6,871 nucleotides of DNA from Anaerolineaceae bacterium UBA6073 (GCA_002436085.1 DIXT01000010.1:1-6871); one strand, 5' to 3'. Shown: positions 1 through 6,146, counted from the first letter of the stretch. Made by a program: numbers and translations. The notes: generated by a model not told the origin, from the sequence alone.

Positions 1-140
1 ATAGGCCTTAATAGTTTAGCCTGATTACTGAGGACACGCACTCACAAAAGCTTAATCAAAGTGAAAGCAGATTGCCGCGCCCCCTTCCGGCTGTCTCGAC
101 ATTAATAATATTTCCTGCAGCGGGGGCTCGCAACGACGAA
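1..140 (+). repeat. Modular repeat copy 1, long form, cut by window edge
   Basis: This copy starts inside the long-form linker (1-66, beginning ATAGGCCTTAATAGTTTA) and continues into the shared core. The core left arm GATTGCCGCGCCCCCTTC ends at 87, a 29-nt loop spans 88-116, and the right arm GCAGCGGGGGCTCGCAAC begins at 117 and ends in GACGAA at 140. The arms are imperfectly self-complementary: CCCCC/GGGGG, then GCG/CGC and ATTG/CAAT with small bulges. Bases 1-87 match 415-501 at all but one position (62). The upstream hairpin seen in other long copies would lie before the window. Confidence 0.85.
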
Positions 141-143
141 CGT

Positions 144-278
144 TTCGTCATCGTGAGCGCATTTGTTCGTCATCGTGAGGAACGAAGCTATCTCTCAGCT
201 AAAAAGAAAGCAGATTGCCGCGCTCCCTTTCAACTGTCTCGACATTAATAATATTCATTCAGCGGGGGCTAATGACGA
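144..278 (+). repeat. Modular repeat copy 2, short form
   Basis: The end motif TTCGTCATCGTGAG occurs twice, at 144-157 and 166-179. It is followed by a short linker (GAACGAAGCTATCTC..., 180-209) instead of the hairpin plus long linker. The core left arm lies at 210-231, with a C-to-T change in the C-run and an extra T. The loop is 232-258. The right arm at 259-278 is eroded: GGGGGCTAATGACGAA lacks the CGC of other copies. The 144-157 motif is nearly the reverse complement of the right end of copy 1, so adjacent copies meet in a small palindrome (GACGAA-CGT-TTCGTC). Confidence 0.82.
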
Positions 279-282
279 ACGT

Positions 283-553
283 GTCGTCATCGCGAGCGAA
301 ATCCCAAACCGTCGCTAGTACCCTTTGCCACCCAGCATGGATGACTCATAATCCCGTTTGTTGGCAAAGGGTCGCGGCAGTCTGCCTGAATTATTCTGGA
401 GAGAACTCTGACGCATAGGCCTTAATAGTTTAGCCTGATTACTGAGGACACGCACTCACAAAAGCTTAATCAAAGAGAAAGCAGATTGCCGCGCCCCCTT
501 CTACAGATTCAAACGCCCAAGGCATTCCTGCAGCGGGGGCTCGCAACGACGAA
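283..553 (+). repeat. Modular repeat copy 3, complete long form
   Basis: This is the most complete long copy. It has, in order, an end motif GTCGTCATCGCGAGCGA (283-299), a hairpin module with stem ACCCTTTGCCA/TGGCAAAGGGT (320-330 and 362-372), a tail GGCAGTCTGCCTGAATTATT and onward to 414, the long linker (415-480), and the core with left arm 481-501, loop 502-529 and right arm 530-553. The same module order recurs at 6299-6568. The core loop differs from those of copies 1, 2 and 4 although the arms are the same. Confidence 0.85.
320..372. repeat. Long-stem hairpin of copy 3 (stem ACCCTTTGCCA)
   Basis: A perfect 11-bp inverted repeat (320-330 with 362-372) encloses a 31-nt loop. The same stem sequence returns at 6332-6387 and 6741-6795 around unrelated loop sequences of 34 and 31 nt. 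No T-run follows, so it is not a standard terminator. It would form a cruciform or an RNA hairpin if transcribed. Confidence 0.85.
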
Positions 554-556
554 CGT

Positions 557-696
557 TTCGTCATCGCGAGCGTATTTGTTCGTCATAGCGAGGCACGAAG
601 CGATCTCCCAGCTAAAGAGAAAGGCAGATTGCCGCGCCCCCTTCCAACTGTCTCGACATTAATAATATTCCTGCAGCGGGGGCTCGCAATAACGAA
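557..696 (+). repeat. Modular repeat copy 4, short form
   Basis: End motifs lie at 557-570 (TTCGTCATCGCGAG) and 579-592 (TTCGTCATAGCGAG), followed by a short linker with GCACGAAGCGATCTCCC. The core left arm is 624-644, the loop 645-672 and the right arm 673-696, ending GCAATAACGAA. Together with the second half of copy 3 it repeats the arrangement of copies 1 and 2 at a 413-414 bp offset. Unique sequence resumes at about 697. Confidence 0.83.
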
Positions 697-802
697 TCAC
701 ACGCCCTCTTTGCGTGGTTCCTGCTTTCGTGTAGTCTTTAGAGCGGGAGCTCCAATTATGCCCAGTCCTTAATTGTCTCAAACTTAGATTTCAACAGGCA
801 AT

Positions 803-831
803 AAAAAAGCCGCCCCAGAGCCTGGGGCAGC
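803..831 (-). terminator. Intrinsic terminator after pgk
   Basis: On the minus strand GCTGCCCCAG pairs with CTGGGGCGGC (one G-U) across a 3-nt loop, giving a 10-bp GC-rich stem. It is followed directly by TTTTTT (plus-strand A-run 803-808). It lies 21 bp past the pgk stop codon and closes the minus-strand cluster. Confidence 0.92.
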
Positions 832-852
832 CTTGCAAACTGCAAAGAAGCT

Positions 853-2028
853 TTACTTATCCGATATAAGCGCTACGCCGGGGAGTTCGAGACCCTCCAG
901 CATTTCCAGGGAGGCGCCGCCGCCCGTGGAGATGTGCGTGATCTTATCGCTCAGACCGGATTGGTTGATGGCAGCTACCGAATCGCCGCCCCCGATGATG
1001 CTGACCGCGCTGCTTTCCGCGACTGCTTTCGCCACGGCAAAGGTGCCCTCGGCAAAGCGCGGGAACTCAAACACGCCCATGGGTCCGTTCCATACCACCG
1101 TGCCGGCTTTGGCGATTTCAGCGCTAAAGGCTTTCACGGTTTCCGGGCCAATATCCAGCACGCGCCAGCCAACCGGCACATCGCCAAGCGGCAGGGTCTG
1201 CTTATTGGCTTCCGCGTCAAAGGCATCCGCGACGACCATGTCAACCGGCAGCATCAGCTTGCCTTCGGACTTTGCCAGTAGCGCGATGGCCTGGTCTAAA
1301 ACTTCAGTTTCTACCAGCGAGTCTGCCATTTGATAGCCCTGAGCAGCCAGGAAGGTATTCGCCATGCCGCCGCCGATCAGAATTTTGTCGGCTTGCTTGA
1401 GCAGGTTCTCAATCACGCCGATTTTGTCGCTGATTTTGGCGCCGCCCAAAATAGCCACAAAGGGCCGCGTCGGGTTGGCGATGGCATTTCCCAGGTACCT
1501 GATTTCTTTTTCCATTAAGAAGCCGGCAGCTGATGGCAGGTATTCCGCCACGCCGGCCGTGGAGGCGTGCGCGCGGTGCGCGGAACCAAAGGCATCGTTA
1601 ACATACAGGTCGGCCAGAGCTGCCAACGCTTTGGACATACCAGGGTCGTTCTTGCCTTCCTCGCCGTGGAACCGGGTATTTTCCAATACCAGCACTTCGC
1701 CAGCTTTCAGTGCTGCCGAGGCAGCTTCAGCAACCGGACCGATGCAATCTTCGGCAAATTTTACCGGCGCGGAAATGAGGGTGGCCAGGTAATCCGCCAC
1801 TGGTTTCATGGTGTAGGCGGGGTCCGGGGCGTCCTTCGGGCGTCCGAGATGGGAGCAGAGGATGACGGCAGCGCCGTTGTCGAGCAGGTATTGAATGGTG
1901 GGCAGCGCGGCCGTGATGCGGGTGGCGTCCTTCACTTTGCCTTCTTTGATCGGGACGTTGAAATCCACGCGGACAAGTACCTTCTTGCCTTTCACATCCA
2001 GGTCAGTAACCAGTTTCTTGTTAAACAT
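853..2028 (-). CDS. pgk: Phosphoglycerate kinase
   Basis: Cytosolic glycolytic enzyme transferring the acyl-phosphate of 1,3-bisphosphoglycerate to ADP, reversible in gluconeogenesis. The 391-residue product has normal bacterial length. Visible family signatures: RVDFNVP (20-26) with the substrate-site Asp22 and Asn24, Arg37, SHLGRP (59-64), ENTRF (116-120), VNDAFGSAHRAHAST (143-157), the nucleotide-site GGAKISDK with Lys198, GGGMANTF (219-226), NGPMGVFE (314-321), GGGDS (346-350) and STGGGASLE (367-375). All expected catalytic positions look intact. The ATG at 2028 was chosen because GGAGG lies 5 nt upstream; a GTG at 2061 would add 11 residues of non-family sequence and lacks such a site. 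It lies 86 bp after gap on the same strand, separated by a terminator-like hairpin. Confidence 0.97.
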   Translation of the reverse strand: MFNKKLVTDLDVKGKKVLVRVDFNVPIKEGKVKDATRITAALPTIQYLLDNGAAVILCSHLGRPKDAPDPAYTMKPVADYLATLISAPVKFAEDCIGPVAEAASAALKAGEVLVLENTRFHGEEGKNDPGMSKALAALADLYVNDAFGSAHRAHASTAGVAEYLPSAAGFLMEKEIRYLGNAIANPTRPFVAILGGAKISDKIGVIENLLKQADKILIGGGMANTFLAAQGYQMADSLVETEVLDQAIALLAKSEGKLMLPVDMVVADAFDAEANKQTLPLGDVPVGWRVLDIGPETVKAFSAEIAKAGTVVWNGPMGVFEFPRFAEGTFAVAKAVAESSAVSIIGGGDSVAAINQSGLSDKITHISTGGGASLEMLEGLELPGVALISDK

Positions 2029-2033
2029 CAAAA

Positions 2034-2038
2034 CCTCC
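2034..2038 (-). promoter_or_regulatory. Ribosome binding site deciding the pgk start
   Basis: The minus strand reads CGGAGGTTTTGATG: a GGAGG core 5 nt before the ATG at 2028. This favours the 391-residue protein over the extended reading from GTG at 2061. Confidence 0.85.
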
Positions 2039-2044
2039 GTGTTT

Positions 2045-2088
2045 AAAAAAGTGCGCTCCACTGTCTGTTACGAACAGCTTCGCGCACT
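2045..2088 (-). terminator. Terminator-like hairpin between gap and pgk (possible attenuator)
   Basis: On the minus strand AGTGCGC (2082-2088) pairs with GCGCACT (2050-2056). An inner CTGTT/AACAG stem (2073-2077 with 2065-2069) closes a 3-nt loop, and the two stems are separated by an asymmetric internal loop. A T-run follows at once (plus-strand A-run 2045-2050). It lies in the 86-bp gap-pgk spacer, only a few bases before the pgk Shine-Dalgarno site. It could partly terminate transcription so that gap mRNA exceeds pgk mRNA, or act as an RNA processing or stability element. The shape is seen directly; regulation is inferred. Confidence 0.6.
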
Positions 2089-2114
2089 CTCATGTTCAGT
2101 GCTCTAGCGCCAAG

Positions 2115-3161
2115 TTACAGCGATTTGGCAACGAGTTTGGCCAAATCAGCGGTGCGGCAGGAATAACCCCATTCATTGTCGTACCAGGTAACGACTTTGA
2201 TCAGGTTGCCGCCCATGACCATGCTGTTGGGCAGGTCGACAATTGAAGAGCGGGGATCGCCCTTAAAGTCGGAAGAAACCAGCGGCTGATCATACGCACC
2301 GGTGGTGACGCCCAGAATGCCCTTCAGGGGGCCGTTGGCAGCCGCGACGAAGGCAGCGTTGAGCTCTTCCTTGGTGGTGGGTTTCTCGATGGTCGCGACG
2401 AAGTCCACAATGGAGACTGTGGGGGTCGGGACGCGCAGGGAATAGCCGTCAAATTTGCCCTTGAGCTCAGGGATGACCAGCGCGACAGCCTTGGCGGCGC
2501 CGGTGGTAGTCGGGATGATATTCAACCCGGCAGCGCGGGAGCGGCGCAATTCCTTCTTGTGGCCCTGATCCAGGATGACCTGGTCGTTGGTATAAGAATG
2601 GATGGTGGTCATGACCGCGTTCAGGATCTTGAAATTGTCGTTCACAATCTTGGCAGCGGGAGCCAGGCAGTTGGTGGTGCAGGAGGCGTTGCTGATGATG
2701 TGATGGATCGCGGGGTCGTACTTTTCGTCATTGACACCCAGAACGATGGTCAGATCCTCGCCTTTGGCGGGCGCGGAGATGATAACTTTCCTGGCGCCGC
2801 CGCGCAGGATGTGGGCATCCGCGCCAACTTTGCCATTTTCGGAACGGGCGGTGGTGAAGATACCGGTGGACTCAATTACGACGTCAACGCCGAGATCTTT
2901 CCAGGGCAGATTGCCCGGGTCTTTTTCCGCGAAGACCTTGATGGTCTTGCCGTCAATGACGAGATTGCCATCTACGACTTCCACGGTGCCGGGATAGGCG
3001 CCGTAGTTGGAGTCGTACTTGAAGAGATGCGCGTTTGTCTGGGCATCAAATAGATCGTTGATGGCTACCACTTCCAGTTCGTCACCAGCACGTTCCATGA
3101 TCGCCTTTAAAACCTGGCGCCCGATACGACCAAAGCCGTTAATACCTACTTTTGTTTTCAT
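2115..3161 (-). CDS. gap: Glyceraldehyde-3-phosphate dehydrogenase, type I
   Basis: Oxidises and phosphorylates glyceraldehyde-3-phosphate to 1,3-bisphosphoglycerate in the cytosol, the step before pgk. The 348-residue product is slightly longer than the usual 330-340. The N-terminal Rossmann motif is GINGFGRIGR (6-15); Asp36 in INDLFD is at the position that favours NAD. The active-site signature is SNASCTTNC with nucleophile Cys161, His188 lies in TTIHSYTND, and PTTTGAAKAV and SLRVPTPTVS follow. A few extra residues occur around RSENGKVGADAHIL (106-119). The usual Leu-Pro near residue 200 is Gln-Gly (LDQGHKK), so cofactor preference is less certain. ATG 3161 has GGAGGAAT 7 nt upstream. It has its own promoter-like sequence and lies 99 bp after the yvcK-like gene. 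Confidence 0.97.
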   Translation of the reverse strand: MKTKVGINGFGRIGRQVLKAIMERAGDELEVVAINDLFDAQTNAHLFKYDSNYGAYPGTVEVVDGNLVIDGKTIKVFAEKDPGNLPWKDLGVDVVIESTGIFTTARSENGKVGADAHILRGGARKVIISAPAKGEDLTIVLGVNDEKYDPAIHHIISNASCTTNCLAPAAKIVNDNFKILNAVMTTIHSYTNDQVILDQGHKKELRRSRAAGLNIIPTTTGAAKAVALVIPELKGKFDGYSLRVPTPTVSIVDFVATIEKPTTKEELNAAFVAAANGPLKGILGVTTGAYDQPLVSSDFKGDPRSSIVDLPNSMVMGGNLIKVVTWYDNEWGYSCRTADLAKLVAKSL

Positions 3162-3199
3162 AGAAATTCCTCCATGGAATAGTGAAAGTTAACTAATTT

Positions 3200-3228
3200 A
3201 TTTTACCACCTGAGTGGTCGTTTTCCAA
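3200..3228 (-). promoter_or_regulatory. Candidate sigma70 promoter of gap with internal inverted repeat
   Basis: The minus strand reads TTGGAA (3223-3228), a 17-bp spacer, then TAAAAT (3200-3205), about 40 bp before the gap start codon. The spacer overlaps an inverted repeat ACCAC-TCAG-GTGGT (3205-3218) that touches the -10 box and could be an operator. The match is by eye; no transcription data. Confidence 0.55.
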
Positions 3229-3260
3229 AAATTTCTTACCAGAATCAAGGGTTGAAATAA

Positions 3261-4595
3261 TCAGGACAGCGGTCCGGTGCGCTCTTCAAATAAGTTCACC
3301 ACCGCGCGGGCCAGTTTTTTGGAATCATGGCGCCAGGGATAAAGATCATCTACCAGGTCAGCTTCGTAGACGTGATAGTTTTCGTGCAGGGGCACGTCGG
3401 CGATTACCCATTCGATGTCCTCTTCCAGCTTACCGCGGAAGGTGCGGTTGCAGACAATCAGGTCAAACAAGTCCCTGCCGATGTGCTGTTCAATGACGTT
3501 CAGATGGTCGGAAGCGTTGAAACCGTCTGTTTCCCCGCGCTGCGTGGCAACATTGCATACGTAGTACTTCTGCGCGCGGCTGGCTTCAAGCGCGTCCGTG
3601 AGCCCGGTGACAAGCAGGTTAGGCAGCAGGCTGGTGTAGAGGCTGCCCGGCCCGAGAATGATCAGATCCGCGCTGAGAATCGCCTGCACAGCCGGCGGAT
3701 AGGCGGGCGTGGTGGCGGGGTCCAACCAGACGCGCTGGATGCTGCCGGGCGTGTTGGTCAATTCGGATTCACCGCTCACGCGGATAATTTGCTGCGTCTG
3801 GGGGTCCAGGATTTCGCCAATTAACTCCACGCTCGAGACCGTGGCTGGCAGAACCTGGCCGTAAATTGCCAGAACCCGCCCGGACTCAGCTACGGCTTCC
3901 TCAAAGCTGCCCGTAATCTCGCTTAACGCGGAGATGAACAGATTGCCGAGCGAATGCCCGCTCAGACCGGTGCCGGCTTGGAAGCGGTACTGGAACACCT
4001 GGGAGAGCAGGGCTTCGTCGCTGCTAAGCGCGGACAGGCAGTTGCGGATATCACCGGGAGGGAGGATGCCCAAGTCGCGTTTCAATTCGCCGGAGGAACC
4101 GCCATTATCGGCGACGGTTACGATGGCGGTGATGTTATGCGTGTACTCCTTCAGCCCGCGCAGCAGCGTCGCCAGGCCGTGCCCCCCGCCGATGACGACC
4201 ACGCGCATGCCTTTCTCGCGCCGGCGGTAGGACTGGATCGTCTCGATCAGCGGACGTCCGGATTTCTGGAAAGGCTTCAGCAGGGAGTGGTTGGCGCCCC
4301 AGATGCCGACTAAAATCATTGCCAGACCGATGCCGCCGAACAGGACAAAACGAATAGGGCGGTCCAGCCAACGCAGGGAAAGAAATGCCAGGATAGGCAC
4401 CACGCTGGGGTTGGAAGCTGAACGGTAATAACCCAGAATGAGCACCGCGAGCCCCAGCCCAAGCATCATGGAGCCGAGAATCGCGAGCAGAATCCAGCGC
4501 TTAAAGCCTGTGCCCGGCAGGAGCCAACGGGCTTCGTCCTTAAGCTTCTTCCATACCTGTCGTTTTTGCTTGTCTTTGCTTCCGGAATCGCTCAT
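3261..4595 (-). CDS. yvcK: YvcK/CofD-like gluconeogenesis factor with N-terminal membrane anchor
   Basis: Member of the YvcK (UPF0052, CofD-like) family. Bacillus YvcK binds UDP-sugars and is required for normal growth and shape on gluconeogenic carbon sources. From the ATG at 4595 the product is 444 residues. A charged N terminus (about 1-33) is followed by two hydrophobic segments, about 34-56 and 81-100, then a cytosolic core from about 129 that is close to the 317-residue length of Bacillus YvcK. Core motifs: VVVIGGGHGLATLLRGLK (nucleotide-binding loop, 132-149), VTVADNGGSSGEL, LPPGDIRNCL, GHSLGNLF and LGPGSLYTSLLPNLLV. The ATG at 4634 would add 13 residues but lies upstream of the likely transcription start and has no Shine-Dalgarno site. 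Position at the head of gap-pgk fits a role in central carbon flux. Exact function here is inferred from the family. Confidence 0.9.
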   Translation of the reverse strand: MSDSGSKDKQKRQVWKKLKDEARWLLPGTGFKRWILLAILGSMMLGLGLAVLILGYYRSASNPSVVPILAFLSLRWLDRPIRFVLFGGIGLAMILVGIWGANHSLLKPFQKSGRPLIETIQSYRRREKGMRVVVIGGGHGLATLLRGLKEYTHNITAIVTVADNGGSSGELKRDLGILPPGDIRNCLSALSSDEALLSQVFQYRFQAGTGLSGHSLGNLFISALSEITGSFEEAVAESGRVLAIYGQVLPATVSSVELIGEILDPQTQQIIRVSGESELTNTPGSIQRVWLDPATTPAYPPAVQAILSADLIILGPGSLYTSLLPNLLVTGLTDALEASRAQKYYVCNVATQRGETDGFNASDHLNVIEQHIGRDLFDLIVCNRTFRGKLEEDIEWVIADVPLHENYHVYEADLVDDLYPWRHDSKKLARAVVNLFEERTGPLS

Positions 4596-4602
4596 TAATT
4601 GG

Positions 4603-4631
4603 ATGATAGCAGGAATTTCGGGGGGCGTCAA
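4603..4631 (-). promoter_or_regulatory. Strong promoter of the yvcK-like gene, likely leaderless start
   Basis: The minus strand carries TTGACG (4626-4631), a 17-bp spacer and TATCAT (4603-4608). The ATG at 4595 lies 7 nt downstream of the -10 box, about where transcription should begin. No Shine-Dalgarno sequence precedes this ATG. Both facts fit a leaderless or nearly leaderless mRNA. Confidence 0.68.
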
Positions 4632-4697
4632 CATTCGGCTGGCGCCGTGTTAAAGCGTGCAGCCAACGGCCTGACGCAAGAGGTTCCTAGCCGCGTA

Positions 4698-4706
4698 TGG
4701 TATAAT
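4698..4706 (+). promoter_or_regulatory. Extended -10 promoter of the aminotransferase
   Basis: TGGTATAAT gives a perfect TATAAT (4701-4706) preceded by TG one base upstream, the extended -10 signature. No good -35 box lies 16-18 bp upstream; CTGACG at 4671-4676 is too far away (24 bp). Predicted start near 4713 leaves an 80-nt leader. This promoter diverges from that of the yvcK-like gene. Confidence 0.65.
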
Positions 4707-4727
4707 TTTTCTATGATTTAGTGACGC

Positions 4728-4767
4728 TGAACCAAGCTTTTCTCACCGGGTTTGGTTCATTTTGTTT
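4728..4767 (+). promoter_or_regulatory. Leader hairpin with T-run before the aminotransferase
   Basis: TGAACCAA (4728-4735) pairs perfectly with TTGGTTCA (4752-4759), leaving a 16-nt loop that can be shortened by further C-G and G-U pairs. TTTTGTTT (4760-4767) follows, and the Shine-Dalgarno site comes 14 nt later. The layout resembles a weak intrinsic terminator inside the leader, so attenuation is possible. The stem has only three G-C pairs, and I do not recognise a known riboswitch. Confidence 0.45.
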
Positions 4768-4780
4768 AAGCGCATGCTGA

Positions 4781-4786
4781 AAGGAG
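4781..4786 (+). promoter_or_regulatory. Ribosome binding site deciding the aminotransferase start
   Basis: AAGGAG lies 8 nt before the ATG at 4795. It rules against earlier in-frame starts at 4762 (TTG) and 4774 (ATG), which lie upstream of this site. Confidence 0.85.
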
Positions 4787-4794
4787 AATCAGTT

Positions 4795-6123
4795 ATGAAG
4801 CCTTTGAACTTACCAGGGAAAACGGCGCGAGCCTACATCGAACGCGACCATCAGGTCATTTCCCCCTCTTATCCGCGCGGGTACCCCTTTGTGATGGACC
4901 ACGGACGCGGAACCGAAGTGTGGGACGTGGACGGCAACCGCTTCCTCGACTTTGAAGCCGGCATCGCGGTCGCGTCCACCGGGCACAGCAATCCGCGCGT
5001 GGTGAAAGCCATCCAGGAACAAGCCGAAAAGTTCATTCATATCTCATCTGATTTTTATCATGACAAGTGGATCAGCCTGGCTGAAAAACTTGACTCTATC
5101 GCGCCCTGGAAGGGTCCGTCGAGCTGTTTTATGACCAATTCCGGCACGGAAAGCGTGGAAGCCGCCATTAAACTGGCGCGCTACCACTCCGGCAGCACCC
5201 AGTTCATCGGTTTTCTGGGCGCCTTTCACGGGCGCACGCTTGGGGCGGTCACCTTCACCGCCAGCAAAGCCAATTACAAGGGCGGTTTCTTCCCGCTCAT
5301 GAACGGCGTGGTGCATGTGCCGTTCCCCAACCCATACCGCCCGCTGCTCAAGCAGCGGCCGGGCATGGGCGATGGCGAGACAGTTGTTCATTATATAGAA
5401 GAGGAGATTCTGGGGCATCTGGTGCCTGGTGATGACGTAGCCGGCATTCTGATTGAACCCGTACAGGGCGAGGGCGGTTACATTTTCCCGCCTGATGACT
5501 TCTTCCCGGCGCTGCGCAAGCTGTGTGACCGGCACGACATCCTCTTAATCGTGGATGAAGTACAGTCCGGCATGGGCAGAACCGGCAAATGGTGGGCGAT
5601 TGAGCATTTTGGTGTGGAACCGGATATTCTGCTGACCGCCAAGGGCATCGCTTCCGGCATGCCGCTGGGAGCAATGGTTGCCAAAAAGGACGTGATGGAT
5701 TGGCCCAAGGGCTCGCATGGGAACACCTACGGCGGCAACCCGATATCCTGCGCGGCAGCCCTGGCTACCATCCAGCTTATCGAAGAAGAATACCTGGAAA
5801 ACACCCGCGTGGTTGGCGCCTATTGCAAGGAAGCGCTGGAAGAGCTGCAGGCCAAACATCCCAGCATAGGGGATGTGCGCGGAAAGGGCTTTATGCTCGG
5901 TGTGGAGTTTGTGCTGGACAGGGAAACAAAACAACCGGCTGAGAAATTACGCGATGACATCGTCAAGAAGGCTTTCGAGCGCGGGTTGATGACCCTGGGC
6001 TGCGGCAAGAGTGTTATTCGCGTCACCCCGCCGCTTTCCACCAGCAAATCAGAGGTGGATGAGGCTATGCTCATTTTGGATGAAGCGATCAGTTTGTCTG
6101 AAAAAGCGCACCAGCTAATCTAA
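4795..6123 (+). CDS. Class III PLP-dependent aminotransferase (GabT/ArgD-like)
   Basis: Fold-type I, class III pyridoxal-phosphate enzyme of 442 residues, in the acetylornithine/4-aminobutyrate aminotransferase superfamily. Visible elements: substrate-side region YPFVMDHGRG and VWDVDGNRFLDFEAGIAV (30-59), phosphate-binding NSGTES (115-120), GAFHGRT (142-148), EPVQGEGG (221-228), LLIVDEVQSGMGRTG (250-264) with Asp254 for the PLP ring nitrogen, Lys283 in TAKGIASGMP as the Schiff-base lysine, and NTYGGNPISCAAA. The VPFPNPYR segment (175-182) and the overall pattern resemble a subgroup with archaeal 4-aminobutyrate aminotransferases and broad-specificity amino-acid racemases, so either transamination or racemisation is possible. 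No arg or gab genes adjoin to decide the substrate. It is divergent from the yvcK-like gene, with its own promoter and terminator. Confidence 0.9.
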   Translation: MKPLNLPGKTARAYIERDHQVISPSYPRGYPFVMDHGRGTEVWDVDGNRFLDFEAGIAVASTGHSNPRVVKAIQEQAEKFIHISSDFYHDKWISLAEKLDSIAPWKGPSSCFMTNSGTESVEAAIKLARYHSGSTQFIGFLGAFHGRTLGAVTFTASKANYKGGFFPLMNGVVHVPFPNPYRPLLKQRPGMGDGETVVHYIEEEILGHLVPGDDVAGILIEPVQGEGGYIFPPDDFFPALRKLCDRHDILLIVDEVQSGMGRTGKWWAIEHFGVEPDILLTAKGIASGMPLGAMVAKKDVMDWPKGSHGNTYGGNPISCAAALATIQLIEEEYLENTRVVGAYCKEALEELQAKHPSIGDVRGKGFMLGVEFVLDRETKQPAEKLRDDIVKKAFERGLMTLGCGKSVIRVTPPLSTSKSEVDEAMLILDEAISLSEKAHQLI

Positions 6124-6146
6124 GCGTATTGGAGATAGAGATTCGG

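Noticed and set aside
1..140. RAYT-type REP element
   Set aside because: The arms lack the GTAG/GGAG-type heads I associate with REP elements, and no tyrosine transposase is in the window, so the assignment cannot be supported.
320..372. Hairpin as an intrinsic terminator
   Set aside because: No T-run follows on either strand, and no upstream gene needs termination there.
215..418. 67-residue open frame
   Set aside because: It lies wholly within repeat modules, has no ribosome binding site or recognisable protein pattern, and would change with every repeat variant.
1..696. CRISPR array
   Set aside because: Repeat spacing is irregular, units are compound and palindromic, and the loops between arms recur or are related to each other instead of being unique spacers. 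No cas gene is visible.
697..802. Gene or RNA in the unique stretch between the left array and the pgk terminator
   Set aside because: No frame of useful length, no tRNA-like fold and no promoter that I can support.
833..1333. Antisense open frame over pgk (166 residues) and similar frames opposite gap, yvcK and the aminotransferase
   Set aside because: These are shadows of strongly conserved genes on the other strand, with low-complexity composition and no family motifs.
2029..2061. GTG start extending PGK by 11 residues
   Set aside because: It begins inside the intergenic hairpin and has no Shine-Dalgarno site, whereas the ATG at 2028 has GGAGG 5 nt upstream and gives the normal family N terminus.
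4596..4634. Upstream ATG for the yvcK-like gene
   Set aside because: It lies at the -35 region of the best promoter, has no Shine-Dalgarno site and adds 13 residues with no family support.
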